This document shows positions 17,798-26,556 of a DNA stretch of 64,000 nt, piece after piece. The notes under the pieces were generated by a model that worked only from the letters and a program-made list of their open reading frames with translations, was not told the DNA's origin and did no database searches. Source of the DNA: Solimonas_A sp052035235. Its GTDB lineage: Bacteria; Pseudomonadota; Gammaproteobacteria; Nevskiales; Nevskiaceae. The translations under genes and the position numbers were made by a program. Position 1 is the first letter of the stretch, and every line of letters starts with the position of its first letter. The stretch is taken from NCBI GenBank assembly GCA_052035235.1, contig JBPOHT010000049.1, positions 46,137-110,136 on the forward strand, given 5' to 3'.

Positions 17798-20046
17798 TTC
17801 TGCTTACCGGTTGCGTTGGAATCTGGCGGGGGCGGAGCATGCGCGTCCGAACCCGTTGCGCCCTGCTCGCTCTCGTAGGCCTGCCAGGCATCGTTGATCA
17901 GCGAGGCGCGGATGGCCTCGACTTCCTTCGCCGTCAGCAGACCCTTGAAGGAGCCCATGCCGCGGCTGGCGCGGATGCCGCCGAGCACGATGTCCTCGAA
18001 CTCGGCGTAGGTCTGTGCATTGATGCGCCGCAGGTCCGGCACGGTGCCGGTCGCCGCGCTGTTGTTGTGGCAGTGCTGGCAGTGGCGCTTGAAAAGGTCC
18101 GTGCCCAGCGTGATCGTCTCCGGCGAGCCGTGGCGCGGTGCCGGCGGCGTGGCGAACTTCTTCGCATGCTGGATCTCCGCCGGCAGCGGCACCGCACCGC
18201 CGCCCAGCCGCAGCACGATAAGCTTGCCGGCGTTGCCGTAGCGATAGGCCGCCGTGCCCTCGGGATGCGTGCCGCCCAGGGCGCCGCCGAATCCCGCCAG
18301 CAGCGCCACGTACTGCTCGCCGTCCAGCTCATAGGTCATCGGCGCGGCCATGATGCTGACGCCCAGGTTGATCGCGGCAAGCTGCTCGCCGGTCGAGGCG
18401 CGGTACACGTACAGGTAGCCCGTGGAGCGGCCCTGGAACACCAGGTCGCCGGCCGTCGTCATCACGCCGCCGCCGTTCCAGATGGCGTTCATCTTGCCGA
18501 CCCACTGATCGGAGGTTTCCACCTGCCAGGCCACCTTGTTGGCCACCGGATCCCAGGCCCGGAGAAAGCCGCGGATGGTCGGGTCGGGCTGGCCCTTGGC
18601 GAGCTCGGCCACCGTCGGCATCTTGGCAGTAGCCTCCGCGTCCAGGCCCCAGTCAATCGCGCCGTCGATCGGGAAGCTGTACAGCACGCCGAGGTTGATG
18701 CCGCCCTTCTGGTACTTGAACGGCTCCTTCGGGATCCACCACACCGCACCCATTTCCAGCGTAGGGATGTAGACCAGACGGGTCTGCGGATTGAAGGCCA
18801 TCGGGTGCCAGTTGTGCCCGCCGGCGGGTGACGGGAAGATCAGGATGGGCGTGTCGCTGTAGTTGCCCTGCCCCGTCTCCACTGGGCGGCCGGTCTTCTT
18901 GTCCACATGCGACGCCCAGGTGACCGGCACGTAGGGCTCGGCGGACAGCAGCTCGCCGGTCACGCGATCGAGCACATAGAAGAAGCCGTTCTTCGGCGCC
19001 TGCATCAGCACCTGGCGCTGGCGCCCGCCGATCTCCAGATCCGCCAGGACCATCTTCTGCGTCGCGGTGTAGTCCCACTGGTCGCCCGGCGTGGTCTGGT
19101 AGTGCCAGGCCATCCGGCCGGTGCCGGCGTGCAGCGCCAGGATCGACGACACGAACAGGTTGTCGCCACCCGAGGGGCTGCGCAGCTCGCGCGGATACAG
19201 CGCCGAGTTGCCCACGCCGATGTAGATCAGGTCCAGTTGCGGGTCGTAGGCCATGCCGTCCCAGACCGTGCCGCCGAGGCCCACCTCCCAGAACGAGTTC
19301 GGGTCCCAGGTCTTGGCGGCCATCTCCAGTTCCGGATTTTCGAAGGGGCCGGTGGTGCTCTTGGGCACCGTGAAGAAGCGCCAGCGCTGCTCGCCGCTCT
19401 GCGTATCGTAGGCGGTGACGTAGCCGCGCGCGTCCAGCTCGGCGCCGGAGTTGCCGATCACCACCAGGTCGCCCGCGATATAGGTGGAGCCCGTGACCGT
19501 GTAGCCGCGCTCGTGATCGATGATGGTGTCCACCTCCCAGGCCTTCTGGCCGGTCTTGGCATCCAGCGCGATCAGGCGGCCGTCGAGCGAGGCGACGAAG
19601 ATTCGGCCCTTGTGGAAGGACAGGCCGCGGTTGGTGATACCGCAGCAGACCTTGCTGGTGATGGCGCTGTCCACCTTCGGGTCGAAGGACCACAGCGGCT
19701 TGCCGCTGCGGGCATCCAGCGCATGCACGAAGCCCCAGGGCGCGCTGAGGTACATGACGCCGTCCACCACCACCGGGGTCGAGGACTGCCCGTGCTTGGT
19801 GTCGAGATCATGGTTCCAGGCGAAGCCCAGCTTATCGACGTTACCGGCGTTGATCTGCTTCAGCGGCGACGAATAGGTCTGGCCGGCGTCATGCCCGCCG
19901 ATCAGCCAGTCGCCGTTGGCGGCGGCAGCGGCGATCTGCGAGGACGGCCCATCCTTCGGCAGCACCGGCCCGCGTAGCGCGAAGACTGCGGCGAGGGCGG
20001 CCACGATAACGAGCAGTGCCCCCACGATGAGAGATTGGTTCCGCAT
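17794..20046 (-). CDS. Quinohemoprotein (PQQ + cytochrome c) alcohol dehydrogenase
   Basis: Type II quinohemoprotein dehydrogenase, 750 aa, oxidising an alcohol in the periplasm and passing electrons to a c-type heme. An N-terminal signal/anchor helix (LIVGALLVIVAALAAVFAL) precedes an eight-bladed propeller with the vicinal disulfide Cys134-Cys135 (KVCCG) that packs on PQQ. A C-terminal cytochrome domain has CQHCH at 656-660. GGGAGCG lies just before the ATG. It follows the CocE-like hydrolase by 47 bases and overlaps the HbpS-like gene. No PQQ synthesis genes are visible. Substrate is unknown; within this regulon an amino alcohol or an alcohol released by the hydrolase is plausible. Confidence 0.92.
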   Translation of the reverse strand: MRNQSLIVGALLVIVAALAAVFALRGPVLPKDGPSSQIAAAAANGDWLIGGHDAGQTYSSPLKQINAGNVDKLGFAWNHDLDTKHGQSSTPVVVDGVMYLSAPWGFVHALDARSGKPLWSFDPKVDSAITSKVCCGITNRGLSFHKGRIFVASLDGRLIALDAKTGQKAWEVDTIIDHERGYTVTGSTYIAGDLVVIGNSGAELDARGYVTAYDTQSGEQRWRFFTVPKSTTGPFENPELEMAAKTWDPNSFWEVGLGGTVWDGMAYDPQLDLIYIGVGNSALYPRELRSPSGGDNLFVSSILALHAGTGRMAWHYQTTPGDQWDYTATQKMVLADLEIGGRQRQVLMQAPKNGFFYVLDRVTGELLSAEPYVPVTWASHVDKKTGRPVETGQGNYSDTPILIFPSPAGGHNWHPMAFNPQTRLVYIPTLEMGAVWWIPKEPFKYQKGGINLGVLYSFPIDGAIDWGLDAEATAKMPTVAELAKGQPDPTIRGFLRAWDPVANKVAWQVETSDQWVGKMNAIWNGGGVMTTAGDLVFQGRSTGYLYVYRASTGEQLAAINLGVSIMAAPMTYELDGEQYVALLAGFGGALGGTHPEGTAAYRYGNAGKLIVLRLGGGAVPLPAEIQHAKKFATPPAPRHGSPETITLGTDLFKRHCQHCHNNSAATGTVPDLRRINAQTYAEFEDIVLGGIRASRGMGSFKGLLTAKEVEAIRASLINDAWQAYESEQGATGSDAHAPPPPDSNATGKQK

Positions 20047-20093
20047 GACGCTCCCGGACTGATGAAAACTGGTTGTTGACGCGGTTCGTCGCT

Positions 20094-21929
20094 TCAGGCG
20101 GCCGACGGCTTCACCACCGGCAGCAGCACGGCCGATGCCTGCTCCGCCGAGCGCAGCACGGTGATGTTCGCCTTGCGATAGTCCTCAGGCCGGGCGTTGA
20201 AGATGTTCGGTACGAAGCTCTGCGGATTGCGGTCGTACAGCGGGAACCAGCTCGACTGGATCTGCACCATGATGCGATGCCCCGGCTTGAACACGTGGTT
20301 CACGTTGGGCAGCTCGAAGCGGTACTGCTGCGGTTCGTTGGCCGGGATCGCGCTGGGCTGCTCGAAGCTCTTGCGGTAGCGGCCGCGGAAGATGTTCATG
20401 GCGATCGGCAGCTGGTAGCCGCTGTTGTCCGGATCGACGTGGTCCTTCGCCGGATACACGTCGATCAGCTTCACCACGAAATCGCCGTCGGTACCCGTGG
20501 TCAGGGCGTGCAGGTCGGCCAATGGAATGCCGCGCACGTGCACGGCCTCGGTCAGCACCGGCGTCTCGTAGCTCAGCACGTCGGGGCGGCCGTCGACGAA
20601 ACGCTGGTCCTGCGCCAGGCTCGTGCTCCAGGCCTCGTAGGGCTTGCCGAGCACGCCCGTGCCCAGCTCGGCGAAGGGGTCCACCACCGGCCGCGGCAGG
20701 TAGGGGACCGGCTTGGCCGGATCGCTGCAGTAGGTGTCGCCGCCATCCTTCTGCGAGGGCCGGCTGAAAGACAGCGTGGAGCCGGCCTCCATGAACAGCG
20801 GCTGCAGACCGGCGGTGTATTGCTCGTCGCAGACCGTGGGCCAGTCCGCCAGGCGCTCCCAGCGCTTCTCGCCGGTGTTGTAGGCCATGACACGGGCCAG
20901 GTTCGCCGGCGGGCCGCCGCGCAAGTGCTCGTCCAGGAACGGGAACATGATCTCCTGGTTGTACTGGTGCGCGGTGTCGATCTGCCACTGGATGGGCCCG
21001 ATCGACGGCGCCGTGCGCCATACCTGGTTGTGGTGCCAGGGGCCCAGCACCAGCCAGTTGTTGGCCTCGTGCCCGGCCTGCTTCAGCGCGCGCCAGGCGT
21101 GGTTCGCGCCCCAGTTGTCCTCCTGGTCCCAGAAGCCCTGGGTCCACAGCGTGGGCACCGTCGACGGACGCTCGACCAGGCGCTGGTCCACCGCGTAGGC
21201 CTGCCAGTACGCGTCGTAGGCCGGGTGCTCCATCATGCGCGCCACGAAGGGCAGGCGATCCAGGCCGTGCTCGCGGATGTAGTCGCCGGCGGAACCGGCG
21301 CGCAGGAATTCCTCGTACTTGTCGTGCGTCTGGCTGGGCGTGAGCACGCCGACGCCGCGCTGGCCGCTCTGCATGTGGATGAAGCCCAGCATCATCTGGC
21401 GGAACGCGCCGGAGTGGAACCAGTCGTCGCCCATCCAGGCGTCGATCAGCGGGCCCGAGGGCACCGCCGCCTTCAACGCCGGGTGCGGGTCCAGCAGCGC
21501 CATGGCGCTGGTGAAGCCGACGTAGGAGTTGCCGAAGATGCCGACCCGGCCATTGGACTCCGGCAGGTTCTTCACCAGCCAGTCGATGGTGTCCCAGGCG
21601 TCGGTCGAGTGATCGGTCTCGGTGGTGTTGCAGGGGCCGCGCGTGGCCTGCGTGACGTAGTAGTCGCCTTCCGAGCCATGCTTGCCGCGCACGTCCTGGA
21701 TCACACGGATGTAGCCGGCGAGCAGGTACTTGTCCCCTGCCATCCGCGGCTTGAACAGCGAGGCGTTGTAGGGCGTGCGCATGATCAGCGTGCCCGCGTC
21801 CTTCGCATTCCGGGGCAGGTAGACGTAGGTCTTCAGCCTCACGCCGTCGCGCATCGGGATCATCTCGACGCGCTCGATGAACCCCTGGTCCAGGGCCCTG
21901 ACTTCAAAACGTTCTGGAATGTCGCTCAC
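20094..21929 (-). CDS. CocE/NonD family acyl hydrolase (alpha-amino-acid ester hydrolase / glutaryl-acylase-like)
   Basis: Alpha/beta hydrolase with a C-terminal jelly-roll domain, 611 aa. The nucleophile is Ser135 in GNSYVGF, the acid probably Asp268 in GFWDQEDNWG, and the base His299 or His300 in GPWHHNQ. The C-terminal domain shows NVNHVFKPGHRIMVQI. The WDQED and GPWxH blocks resemble alpha-amino-acid ester hydrolases and cephalosporin acylases more than cocaine esterase. There is no obvious signal peptide (MSDIPERFEV). It starts with GTG, preceded by AAGGA. It is the first gene of operon B, behind the shared LysR-type operator. Likely chemistry is cleavage of an acyl or aminoacyl ester or amide bond. 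Confidence 0.88.
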   Translation of the reverse strand: MSDIPERFEVRALDQGFIERVEMIPMRDGVRLKTYVYLPRNAKDAGTLIMRTPYNASLFKPRMAGDKYLLAGYIRVIQDVRGKHGSEGDYYVTQATRGPCNTTETDHSTDAWDTIDWLVKNLPESNGRVGIFGNSYVGFTSAMALLDPHPALKAAVPSGPLIDAWMGDDWFHSGAFRQMMLGFIHMQSGQRGVGVLTPSQTHDKYEEFLRAGSAGDYIREHGLDRLPFVARMMEHPAYDAYWQAYAVDQRLVERPSTVPTLWTQGFWDQEDNWGANHAWRALKQAGHEANNWLVLGPWHHNQVWRTAPSIGPIQWQIDTAHQYNQEIMFPFLDEHLRGGPPANLARVMAYNTGEKRWERLADWPTVCDEQYTAGLQPLFMEAGSTLSFSRPSQKDGGDTYCSDPAKPVPYLPRPVVDPFAELGTGVLGKPYEAWSTSLAQDQRFVDGRPDVLSYETPVLTEAVHVRGIPLADLHALTTGTDGDFVVKLIDVYPAKDHVDPDNSGYQLPIAMNIFRGRYRKSFEQPSAIPANEPQQYRFELPNVNHVFKPGHRIMVQIQSSWFPLYDRNPQSFVPNIFNARPEDYRKANITVLRSAEQASAVLLPVVKPSAA

Positions 21930-22055
21930 GGCCCGTCCTTGCTGAGGAAGCTGCGCCCGCCCTGCAGCGGCGCAGTGCCCGCTGCAGGGCTGCTGTCGGC
22001 CGCAAAACCAGGGGGCATCCCGGCCATTCTGCCCACAGCACTACCTCACAAGAAG

Positions 22056-22092
22056 CCAATACTTCTTATGCTGGACATAAGATTTTCTTATG
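22056..22092 (-). promoter_or_regulatory. LysR-type operator of operon B
   Basis: Core CATAAGATTTTCTTATG (22076-22092), a perfect CATAAG-N5-CTTATG palindrome with T-N11-A, plus a third half-site CTTATG at 22065-22070. It is 32/37 identical to the block before operon A and 146 bases before the CocE-like start. The LysR gene ends 60 bases to the right, making it the obvious candidate regulator. Confidence 0.8.
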
Positions 22093-22152
22093 ACTCAAAG
22101 GGGTGCGATCCGCATGCCCGCCGCTGGGGCGCCGCGCGCAATCGGAGGGCGG

Positions 22153-23010
22153 CTAGATCGTGGGCAGCATCGACCGCAGATGCGACTCGAAGCTGCGCAG
22201 CAACTGCGACGAGTTGTGCCGCCCGGTCTTCACGGTAATGCCGATCGACGGCAGCTTGGGTAGCCGGCTCGACGGCGGCAGCGCATACAGGTCGGGCGGA
22301 ACCGCGCACTGCGTCAGCACGGAAATCGCCTGGCCGGAGCGCACCACCGCCATCAGTCCGGCCATGCTGCCGCTGGCGTAGGCAATGCGGTACTGGCGTC
22401 CCGCACGCTCCAGCCCCGAGATGGCAGCCTGGTAATCCAGGGTGTCGGGGTCCGAGAGTGCCAGCTGCACCGGATCGCGGTTGTGCGCGTCGCTACCCTT
22501 GACCCCCACCCACACGAACTGTTCTCGACGCAGGAAGCGGTCGCGCTGCGAGCTGTCCGGCTCCGAGACGATGGCAATGTCCAGGACCTGGCTCTTGATC
22601 TTCTCCAGCAACCGCGTGGTCGGCTCGCAGACCACCTCGATCAGCACCTGCGGGTGCAGCTTGGAATACTCGCGCAGCAGCTGCGGCAGGAAGGCCAGCG
22701 CGTAGTCCTCCGGGCAACCCACCCGCAACTCGCCGGACAGGCTGACACCCAGCAGTTCGCCCACCGCCTCGTCGTGCGTGCGCAGGATGTTCTGTGCATG
22801 CAGGTACAGCCGCTCGCCCTGCGCCGTCAGCGTGATGCCGCGGCCGCTGCGGATCATCAGCGTCTGCTGCACTTCCATCTCGAGCCGCTTGACCTGCTGG
22901 CTCAGCGCCGCCTGGGTCCGGCCCACCTTGTCGGCGGCCCGGCTCATCGTGCGCGACTCCGCGATGGCGACGAAATTCCTCAGCAGATCAATGTTAAGAC
23001 GGGTGCTCAC
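22153..23010 (-). CDS. LysR-family transcriptional regulator, candidate regulator of operons A and B
   Basis: 285 aa: N-terminal winged helix-turn-helix (LLRNFVAIAESRTMSRAADKVGRTQAALSQQVKRLE) and a LysR substrate domain from about residue 90 (LSGELRVGCPEDYALAFLPQLL). It starts with GTG at 23010, giving MSTRLNIDLLRNF. The gene lies upstream of operon B on the same strand. A CATAAN-type palindrome sits three bases before its start codon, suggesting autoregulation. Its effector is unknown; a peptide fragment, Aib or an amino alcohol would make sense if the substrate hypothesis holds. Confidence 0.93.
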   Translation of the reverse strand: MSTRLNIDLLRNFVAIAESRTMSRAADKVGRTQAALSQQVKRLEMEVQQTLMIRSGRGITLTAQGERLYLHAQNILRTHDEAVGELLGVSLSGELRVGCPEDYALAFLPQLLREYSKLHPQVLIEVVCEPTTRLLEKIKSQVLDIAIVSEPDSSQRDRFLRREQFVWVGVKGSDAHNRDPVQLALSDPDTLDYQAAISGLERAGRQYRIAYASGSMAGLMAVVRSGQAISVLTQCAVPPDLYALPPSSRLPKLPSIGITVKTGRHNSSQLLRSFESHLRSMLPTI

Positions 23011-23012
23011 GC

Positions 23013-23029
23013 CATAAATCTAGCTTATA
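23013..23029 (-). promoter_or_regulatory. Degenerate LysR-type operator abutting the regulator start codon
   Basis: CATAAATCTAGCTTATA keeps the outer CATAA-N7-TTAT symmetry and the T-N11-A spacing of the two operon operators. It ends three bases before the GTG start, so bound regulator would cover the ribosome site or transcription start, consistent with autorepression. Confidence 0.55.
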
Positions 23030-23106
23030 CCGCAAGCTCCGTCACGCTTCCCCGGGCAGGCAGGGCAACGGTCTGTCCAGCAAGCAGACCCGCAAGGGGC
23101 GCGGGC

Positions 23107-24222
23107 TCAGCGGCCCGCCTGCGCCAGCAGCTTCTCCAGCTCCTTGACGTAGCCGTCGTAGTACGCGGCAAGGTCGGGGTTGTAGCTGCTGTAGCCGTCG
23201 AGGATGTCGGCCTTCTGCTCGCTGTAGATGTCACGCAGCGCCCTGGCGCAGGCCAGGTTGGCGGGCTCGGCTTCGATGCACTTCTTGTACTGGAAGAAGG
23301 TCACGTAGCGCTCGCCGCTTTCCTTGCGCTTGAGCCAGTAGTAGTAGCGCGACATTTCCATGACTTCGAGATACTTCTTGCCGCGGTAGCGCTCGGGGCC
23401 GCCCAGTCGCAGCAGTTCCGCCGAGCGCTGGTAGGCCGGCGAGTAGCCGTTGATCATGGCAATGTCGTAGGCCCAGGTGATGTTGCTCTTGGGGGACGTG
23501 CCGAGCTTCTTGTCGGTGCCCTTCACCCAGGCGTCGCCTTCCTCATAGACCCGACCCATCCAGTAGGCCGTGCCGCCGCATTTCTGCACGGTGCCCGCGT
23601 CGGCGATGGCGGCGCCTTTCTCTCGATCGATCTGGGCCGGGGTCGCCAGCTCGCCGGTCAGGTAGGCCTGGCTCAGCAGCGTGGCCACCTCACAGTTCTT
23701 CCAGCGCTCCGCCGGATCGGTGACATTCCAGGTCGCGGCATTGGCGTAGTCGCGGTTGCCGTAGGTCTCCAGCAGGCGGCCCGCCGCGATGGCGGCGCTG
23801 ATCTGCTGGCGGATGGCGCGTTGCTGCTCTGCCGGGATGGCCGCGTCCGGATAGCGCAGGCCGTCGATGAAGGCCGCGTCACTGGTGATCTCCATCAGCG
23901 CGCCGTAGCGGACATTGCCGCGGCGCTTGGCCTCGTCGGCGGCGAAGGACTGCAGGGCGCGGCGATTCGCCGCACGCTCCTCGTCGCTATAGCTGCTGTC
24001 CTGCGTGCGCCGGCTCATGATGTCGGCCATCTGGCCGCCGATGATGCCCACCGAGTTGTAGCTCTGGCCGCCGGCCACGCCGGAGGGCTTGCAGGCCACG
24101 TAGTCGTAGTGGCGCGCATCGCCAGCATCGCCCTGCTTGTTGTCGTTGAGGCAGGACTCGGCAAAAGCCTGGGAACTGAGCAGCACGAGTACGAGGGAGG
24201 ACAGCCGGGCAAGACGCTTCAT
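23107..24222 (-). CDS. Secreted protein of unknown function (Tyr-rich, helical)
   Basis: 371 aa from the ATG at 24222, which begins a clean signal peptide (MKRLARLSSLVLVLLSSQAFA); a GTG at 24237 is possible. The mature part has about seven Cys and many Tyr (SRYYYWLKRK, GYSSYNPDLAAYYDGY) and reads as a mainly helical, repeat-like protein with short Ala-rich helices, perhaps Sel1/TPR-like, though I see no clear repeat consensus. I do not recognise the family. It lies about 100 bases upstream of the LysR gene on the same strand, with no shared operator, so it is probably separate from the peptide regulon. Confidence 0.7.
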   Translation of the reverse strand: MKRLARLSSLVLVLLSSQAFAESCLNDNKQGDAGDARHYDYVACKPSGVAGGQSYNSVGIIGGQMADIMSRRTQDSSYSDEERAANRRALQSFAADEAKRRGNVRYGALMEITSDAAFIDGLRYPDAAIPAEQQRAIRQQISAAIAAGRLLETYGNRDYANAATWNVTDPAERWKNCEVATLLSQAYLTGELATPAQIDREKGAAIADAGTVQKCGGTAYWMGRVYEEGDAWVKGTDKKLGTSPKSNITWAYDIAMINGYSPAYQRSAELLRLGGPERYRGKKYLEVMEMSRYYYWLKRKESGERYVTFFQYKKCIEAEPANLACARALRDIYSEQKADILDGYSSYNPDLAAYYDGYVKELEKLLAQAGR

Positions 24223-24607
24223 GGTTTCTCTGGGCACGAGGCCTGGGACAGGGTGATGGCCGATGCTAGGAAGCGGGCTCCCGTGCGCCTATCCCCACGG
24301 CGAGGGGGTTGACGCTACGGGTGATGTTCACTGTTTGGCAGCTTGCACGATGCCGGACCGCTCCCCGCCGGCCCGGCGCTTTGCCCAACGGAAATCTGAC
24401 GCCCGGCTGAAAGCGCTGCAGGAGCCCGATTATGGGCGGCGGCCGTCCAGCACCTTAACTTGCGGCTTCACCTGCTTGATTGATCGGATTTTTCGCCCAG
24501 GCCCCCGCGCATCGAGTTTGCCCGTCCATCGGCCAACTGCTGACATGCAGGCAAGCTGGAACGGTCCTTGCCCCTTTCCAATGCGTGTTCCCTCATGGAG
24601 ATCGGCA
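24223..24607. other. Intergenic region, no gene recognised
   Basis: 385 bases between the secreted orphan and a small plus-strand gene, probably carrying both divergent promoters. I see no terminator, operator or repeat that can be supported. An open frame runs through it on the plus strand from 24263, but its composition (Arg/Pro-rich) looks like chance in GC-rich DNA. Confidence 0.5.
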
Positions 24608-25021
24608 ATGGATCAGCACGAGAAGACCGCAATGGGCCTGGAGCTCTACCGCATCGCCGCGGGCCAGCCCCACAAGGGCCTGCCTGTGCTGGAGCGGGCG
24701 CTGGGAATCTGCCAGAAGCTCCGCGAGGACGATCCGCGCTCCCGCCTGCACCGGGAACTGAACTCACTGCAGTCGCTGATGGCCGACTGGACGCGCGAGG
24801 AGGGCTGGTGGTCGCCCGGCACCGATCATGAAGCGCTGCGCGAAAATCTCAACGAATGCATCGATCACATCCTGGAGATCGCCACCTCGCCTTGCACGCT
24901 GCGCAAGCCGCGGCTGGCGCATGGCACCGTGTCGACGGGACCGCTGGCGCTGCCGCTCTCCCGCGGCGGAATGAATACACGGCGGCGAACCAGCCCGCAG
25001 ATCCGACGGTCCGGCGCATGA
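24608..25021 (+). CDS. Small hypothetical protein
   Basis: 137 aa starting at 24608, chosen because GGAG sits seven bases upstream. The first 95 residues look like real protein: charged amphipathic helices (TAMGLELYRIAAGQPHKGL, VLERALGICQKLREDD, LNECIDHILEIA). The last 40 residues are Arg/Pro/Ser-rich and less convincing, so the true C-terminus could have been altered by a frameshift. No family recognised. It is transcribed convergently with the MFS gene to its right. Confidence 0.5.
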   Translation: MDQHEKTAMGLELYRIAAGQPHKGLPVLERALGICQKLREDDPRSRLHRELNSLQSLMADWTREEGWWSPGTDHEALRENLNECIDHILEIATSPCTLRKPRLAHGTVSTGPLALPLSRGGMNTRRRTSPQIRRSGA

Positions 25022-25085
25022 ATCCGTCGCAGTTCTCCGGTCCACATGGTCCGGGCAGGCTTGGCGTTCCCGGATAAGGTCGCTT

Positions 25086-26411
25086 TTAGCCCTGTGCAGC
25101 CGTTCCCGCCCGGCAGCGTTGCGCGTCGGCTGGATATTGCCGCGCCGCCATCAGGATCGAGACCGCGGTCAGCGCGATGGCCGTCGGCATGATCCACAGC
25201 AGCGACCCGCGCAGGCCCAGCGCCCGGAAGGCGCTGCTCATCTCCGTGGCGCCGGCCGCATGCATCGCCGCAGCCGCCAGCGCATCCGACAGCGCGCCGG
25301 TGGCGATGCTGCCCAGGCCGCCGCCGAGGATGTACATGAAGAAGAAATAGACCGCCATGCCGGTGGCACGCAGCTGCGGCGGCACGATGTCCTGGATCGC
25401 CGGGTAGACCGTGACGTAGTACAGGAACACCAGCAGCCAGCCGACCGACAGCAGCACCGTCAGCGCCGTCGTGGCACCGGCGGCCTGCATCAGGCCCAGC
25501 GCCAGCAGCGGCGTCGCCATCGCCAGGGCCGCCGCGCCCAGCAGCAGGCGGCCGCGCGGCCAGCGCCGGTGCGCGCGATCCGCCAGCGTGCCGCCGATGG
25601 CCAGGCCGACGATGCCGGTGACGCCGAGCACGATCGCGGCAATGCCACCCGCAGTCGCGATGCCCACACCGTGGTAGCGCACCAGCATTGCCGGCAGGAA
25701 GGTGTTGATGGCATAGGCCGCGAAGTTCATCGTCGCGCCTGACACGATCAGCCAGCGCAGCGTCGGGATCGACAGCAACCGGCGGATCGGCCGGTCGATG
25801 CTGACCGTCTGCATGTCCTGGTCCTGCGCTCCGCGCAGCGGCTCGCGTGCGCGCCACAGCAGGACAGCGATGATCAGGCCCGGTACCGCGGCGAAGAAGA
25901 ACGGCGCGCGCCATCCGTACTGCTGCGCCAGCCAGCCGCCGAAGGCGAAGGCCGCGAGCGTTCCCAGCGGCAGTCCCAGCATGAACAGCCCCATCGGCCG
26001 CGAGCGCCGCTCGGAAGGGTACATGTCACCGATCAGCGAGTTTGCCGCGGGCGCGCAGCAGGCCTCGCCGACCCCCACGCCAAGCCGCATCAGCGTCAGC
26101 GTCGCAAAATTCTTGGTGGCGCCGGTGGCGGCGGTCAGCAGGCTCCAGCAGGTCACGCCGATGGCCAGCACCGAGAGCCGCCGGTAGCGGTCGGCCAGGC
26201 GGCCCAACGGGATGCCGGCCACCGCATAGACCAGCACGAAGGCCGTGCCGAGTGCGCCGAGCATGGTGTCGGTCAGGCCGAACTCGGCGCGGATCGACTC
26301 CAGCACCACCGCCGGCAGCGCGCGGTCGAAGAAGTTGAGGAAGTTGACGAGGAACAGCAGCGTCAGCAGGTATCCGTAGCGCGGGGCCTGGGTCGGCGTA
26401 TTGGAGTTCAT
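25086..26411 (-). CDS. MFS transporter (spinster-like)
   Basis: 441-residue, 12-helix major facilitator. The start at 26411 (MNSNTPTQAPRYGY) puts a short polar tail before the first helix; the frame extends 15 codons further without support. It has NFFDRALPAVVLESIRAEFGLTD in helix 1 and the loop motif GRLADRYRR between helices 2 and 3, both typical of spinster-like transporters for organic anions or lipids. It stands alone on the minus strand. Substrate unknown. Confidence 0.87.
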   Translation of the reverse strand: MNSNTPTQAPRYGYLLTLLFLVNFLNFFDRALPAVVLESIRAEFGLTDTMLGALGTAFVLVYAVAGIPLGRLADRYRRLSVLAIGVTCWSLLTAATGATKNFATLTLMRLGVGVGEACCAPAANSLIGDMYPSERRSRPMGLFMLGLPLGTLAAFAFGGWLAQQYGWRAPFFFAAVPGLIIAVLLWRAREPLRGAQDQDMQTVSIDRPIRRLLSIPTLRWLIVSGATMNFAAYAINTFLPAMLVRYHGVGIATAGGIAAIVLGVTGIVGLAIGGTLADRAHRRWPRGRLLLGAAALAMATPLLALGLMQAAGATTALTVLLSVGWLLVFLYYVTVYPAIQDIVPPQLRATGMAVYFFFMYILGGGLGSIATGALSDALAAAAMHAAGATEMSSAFRALGLRGSLLWIMPTAIALTAVSILMAARQYPADAQRCRAGTAAQG

Positions 26412-26556
26412 GCGTGCCTGCTCGTCGATCGGTGCCAGGAACGGCGACGCCACCATAGCCTAGTTGGCGCCAGGGCCGAAGCCCGCATGCCCTCGTGTAC
26501 GCCGCGGCGCATGCGCCGTTCGTTCAGGCCGGCGCTGCCGCCCCGATGGCGGAGTG

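Noticed and set aside
20073..22238. 721-codon plus-strand frame across the CocE-like gene and promoter
   Set aside because: Composition is that of an antisense shadow, and it runs through the conserved LysR-type operator.
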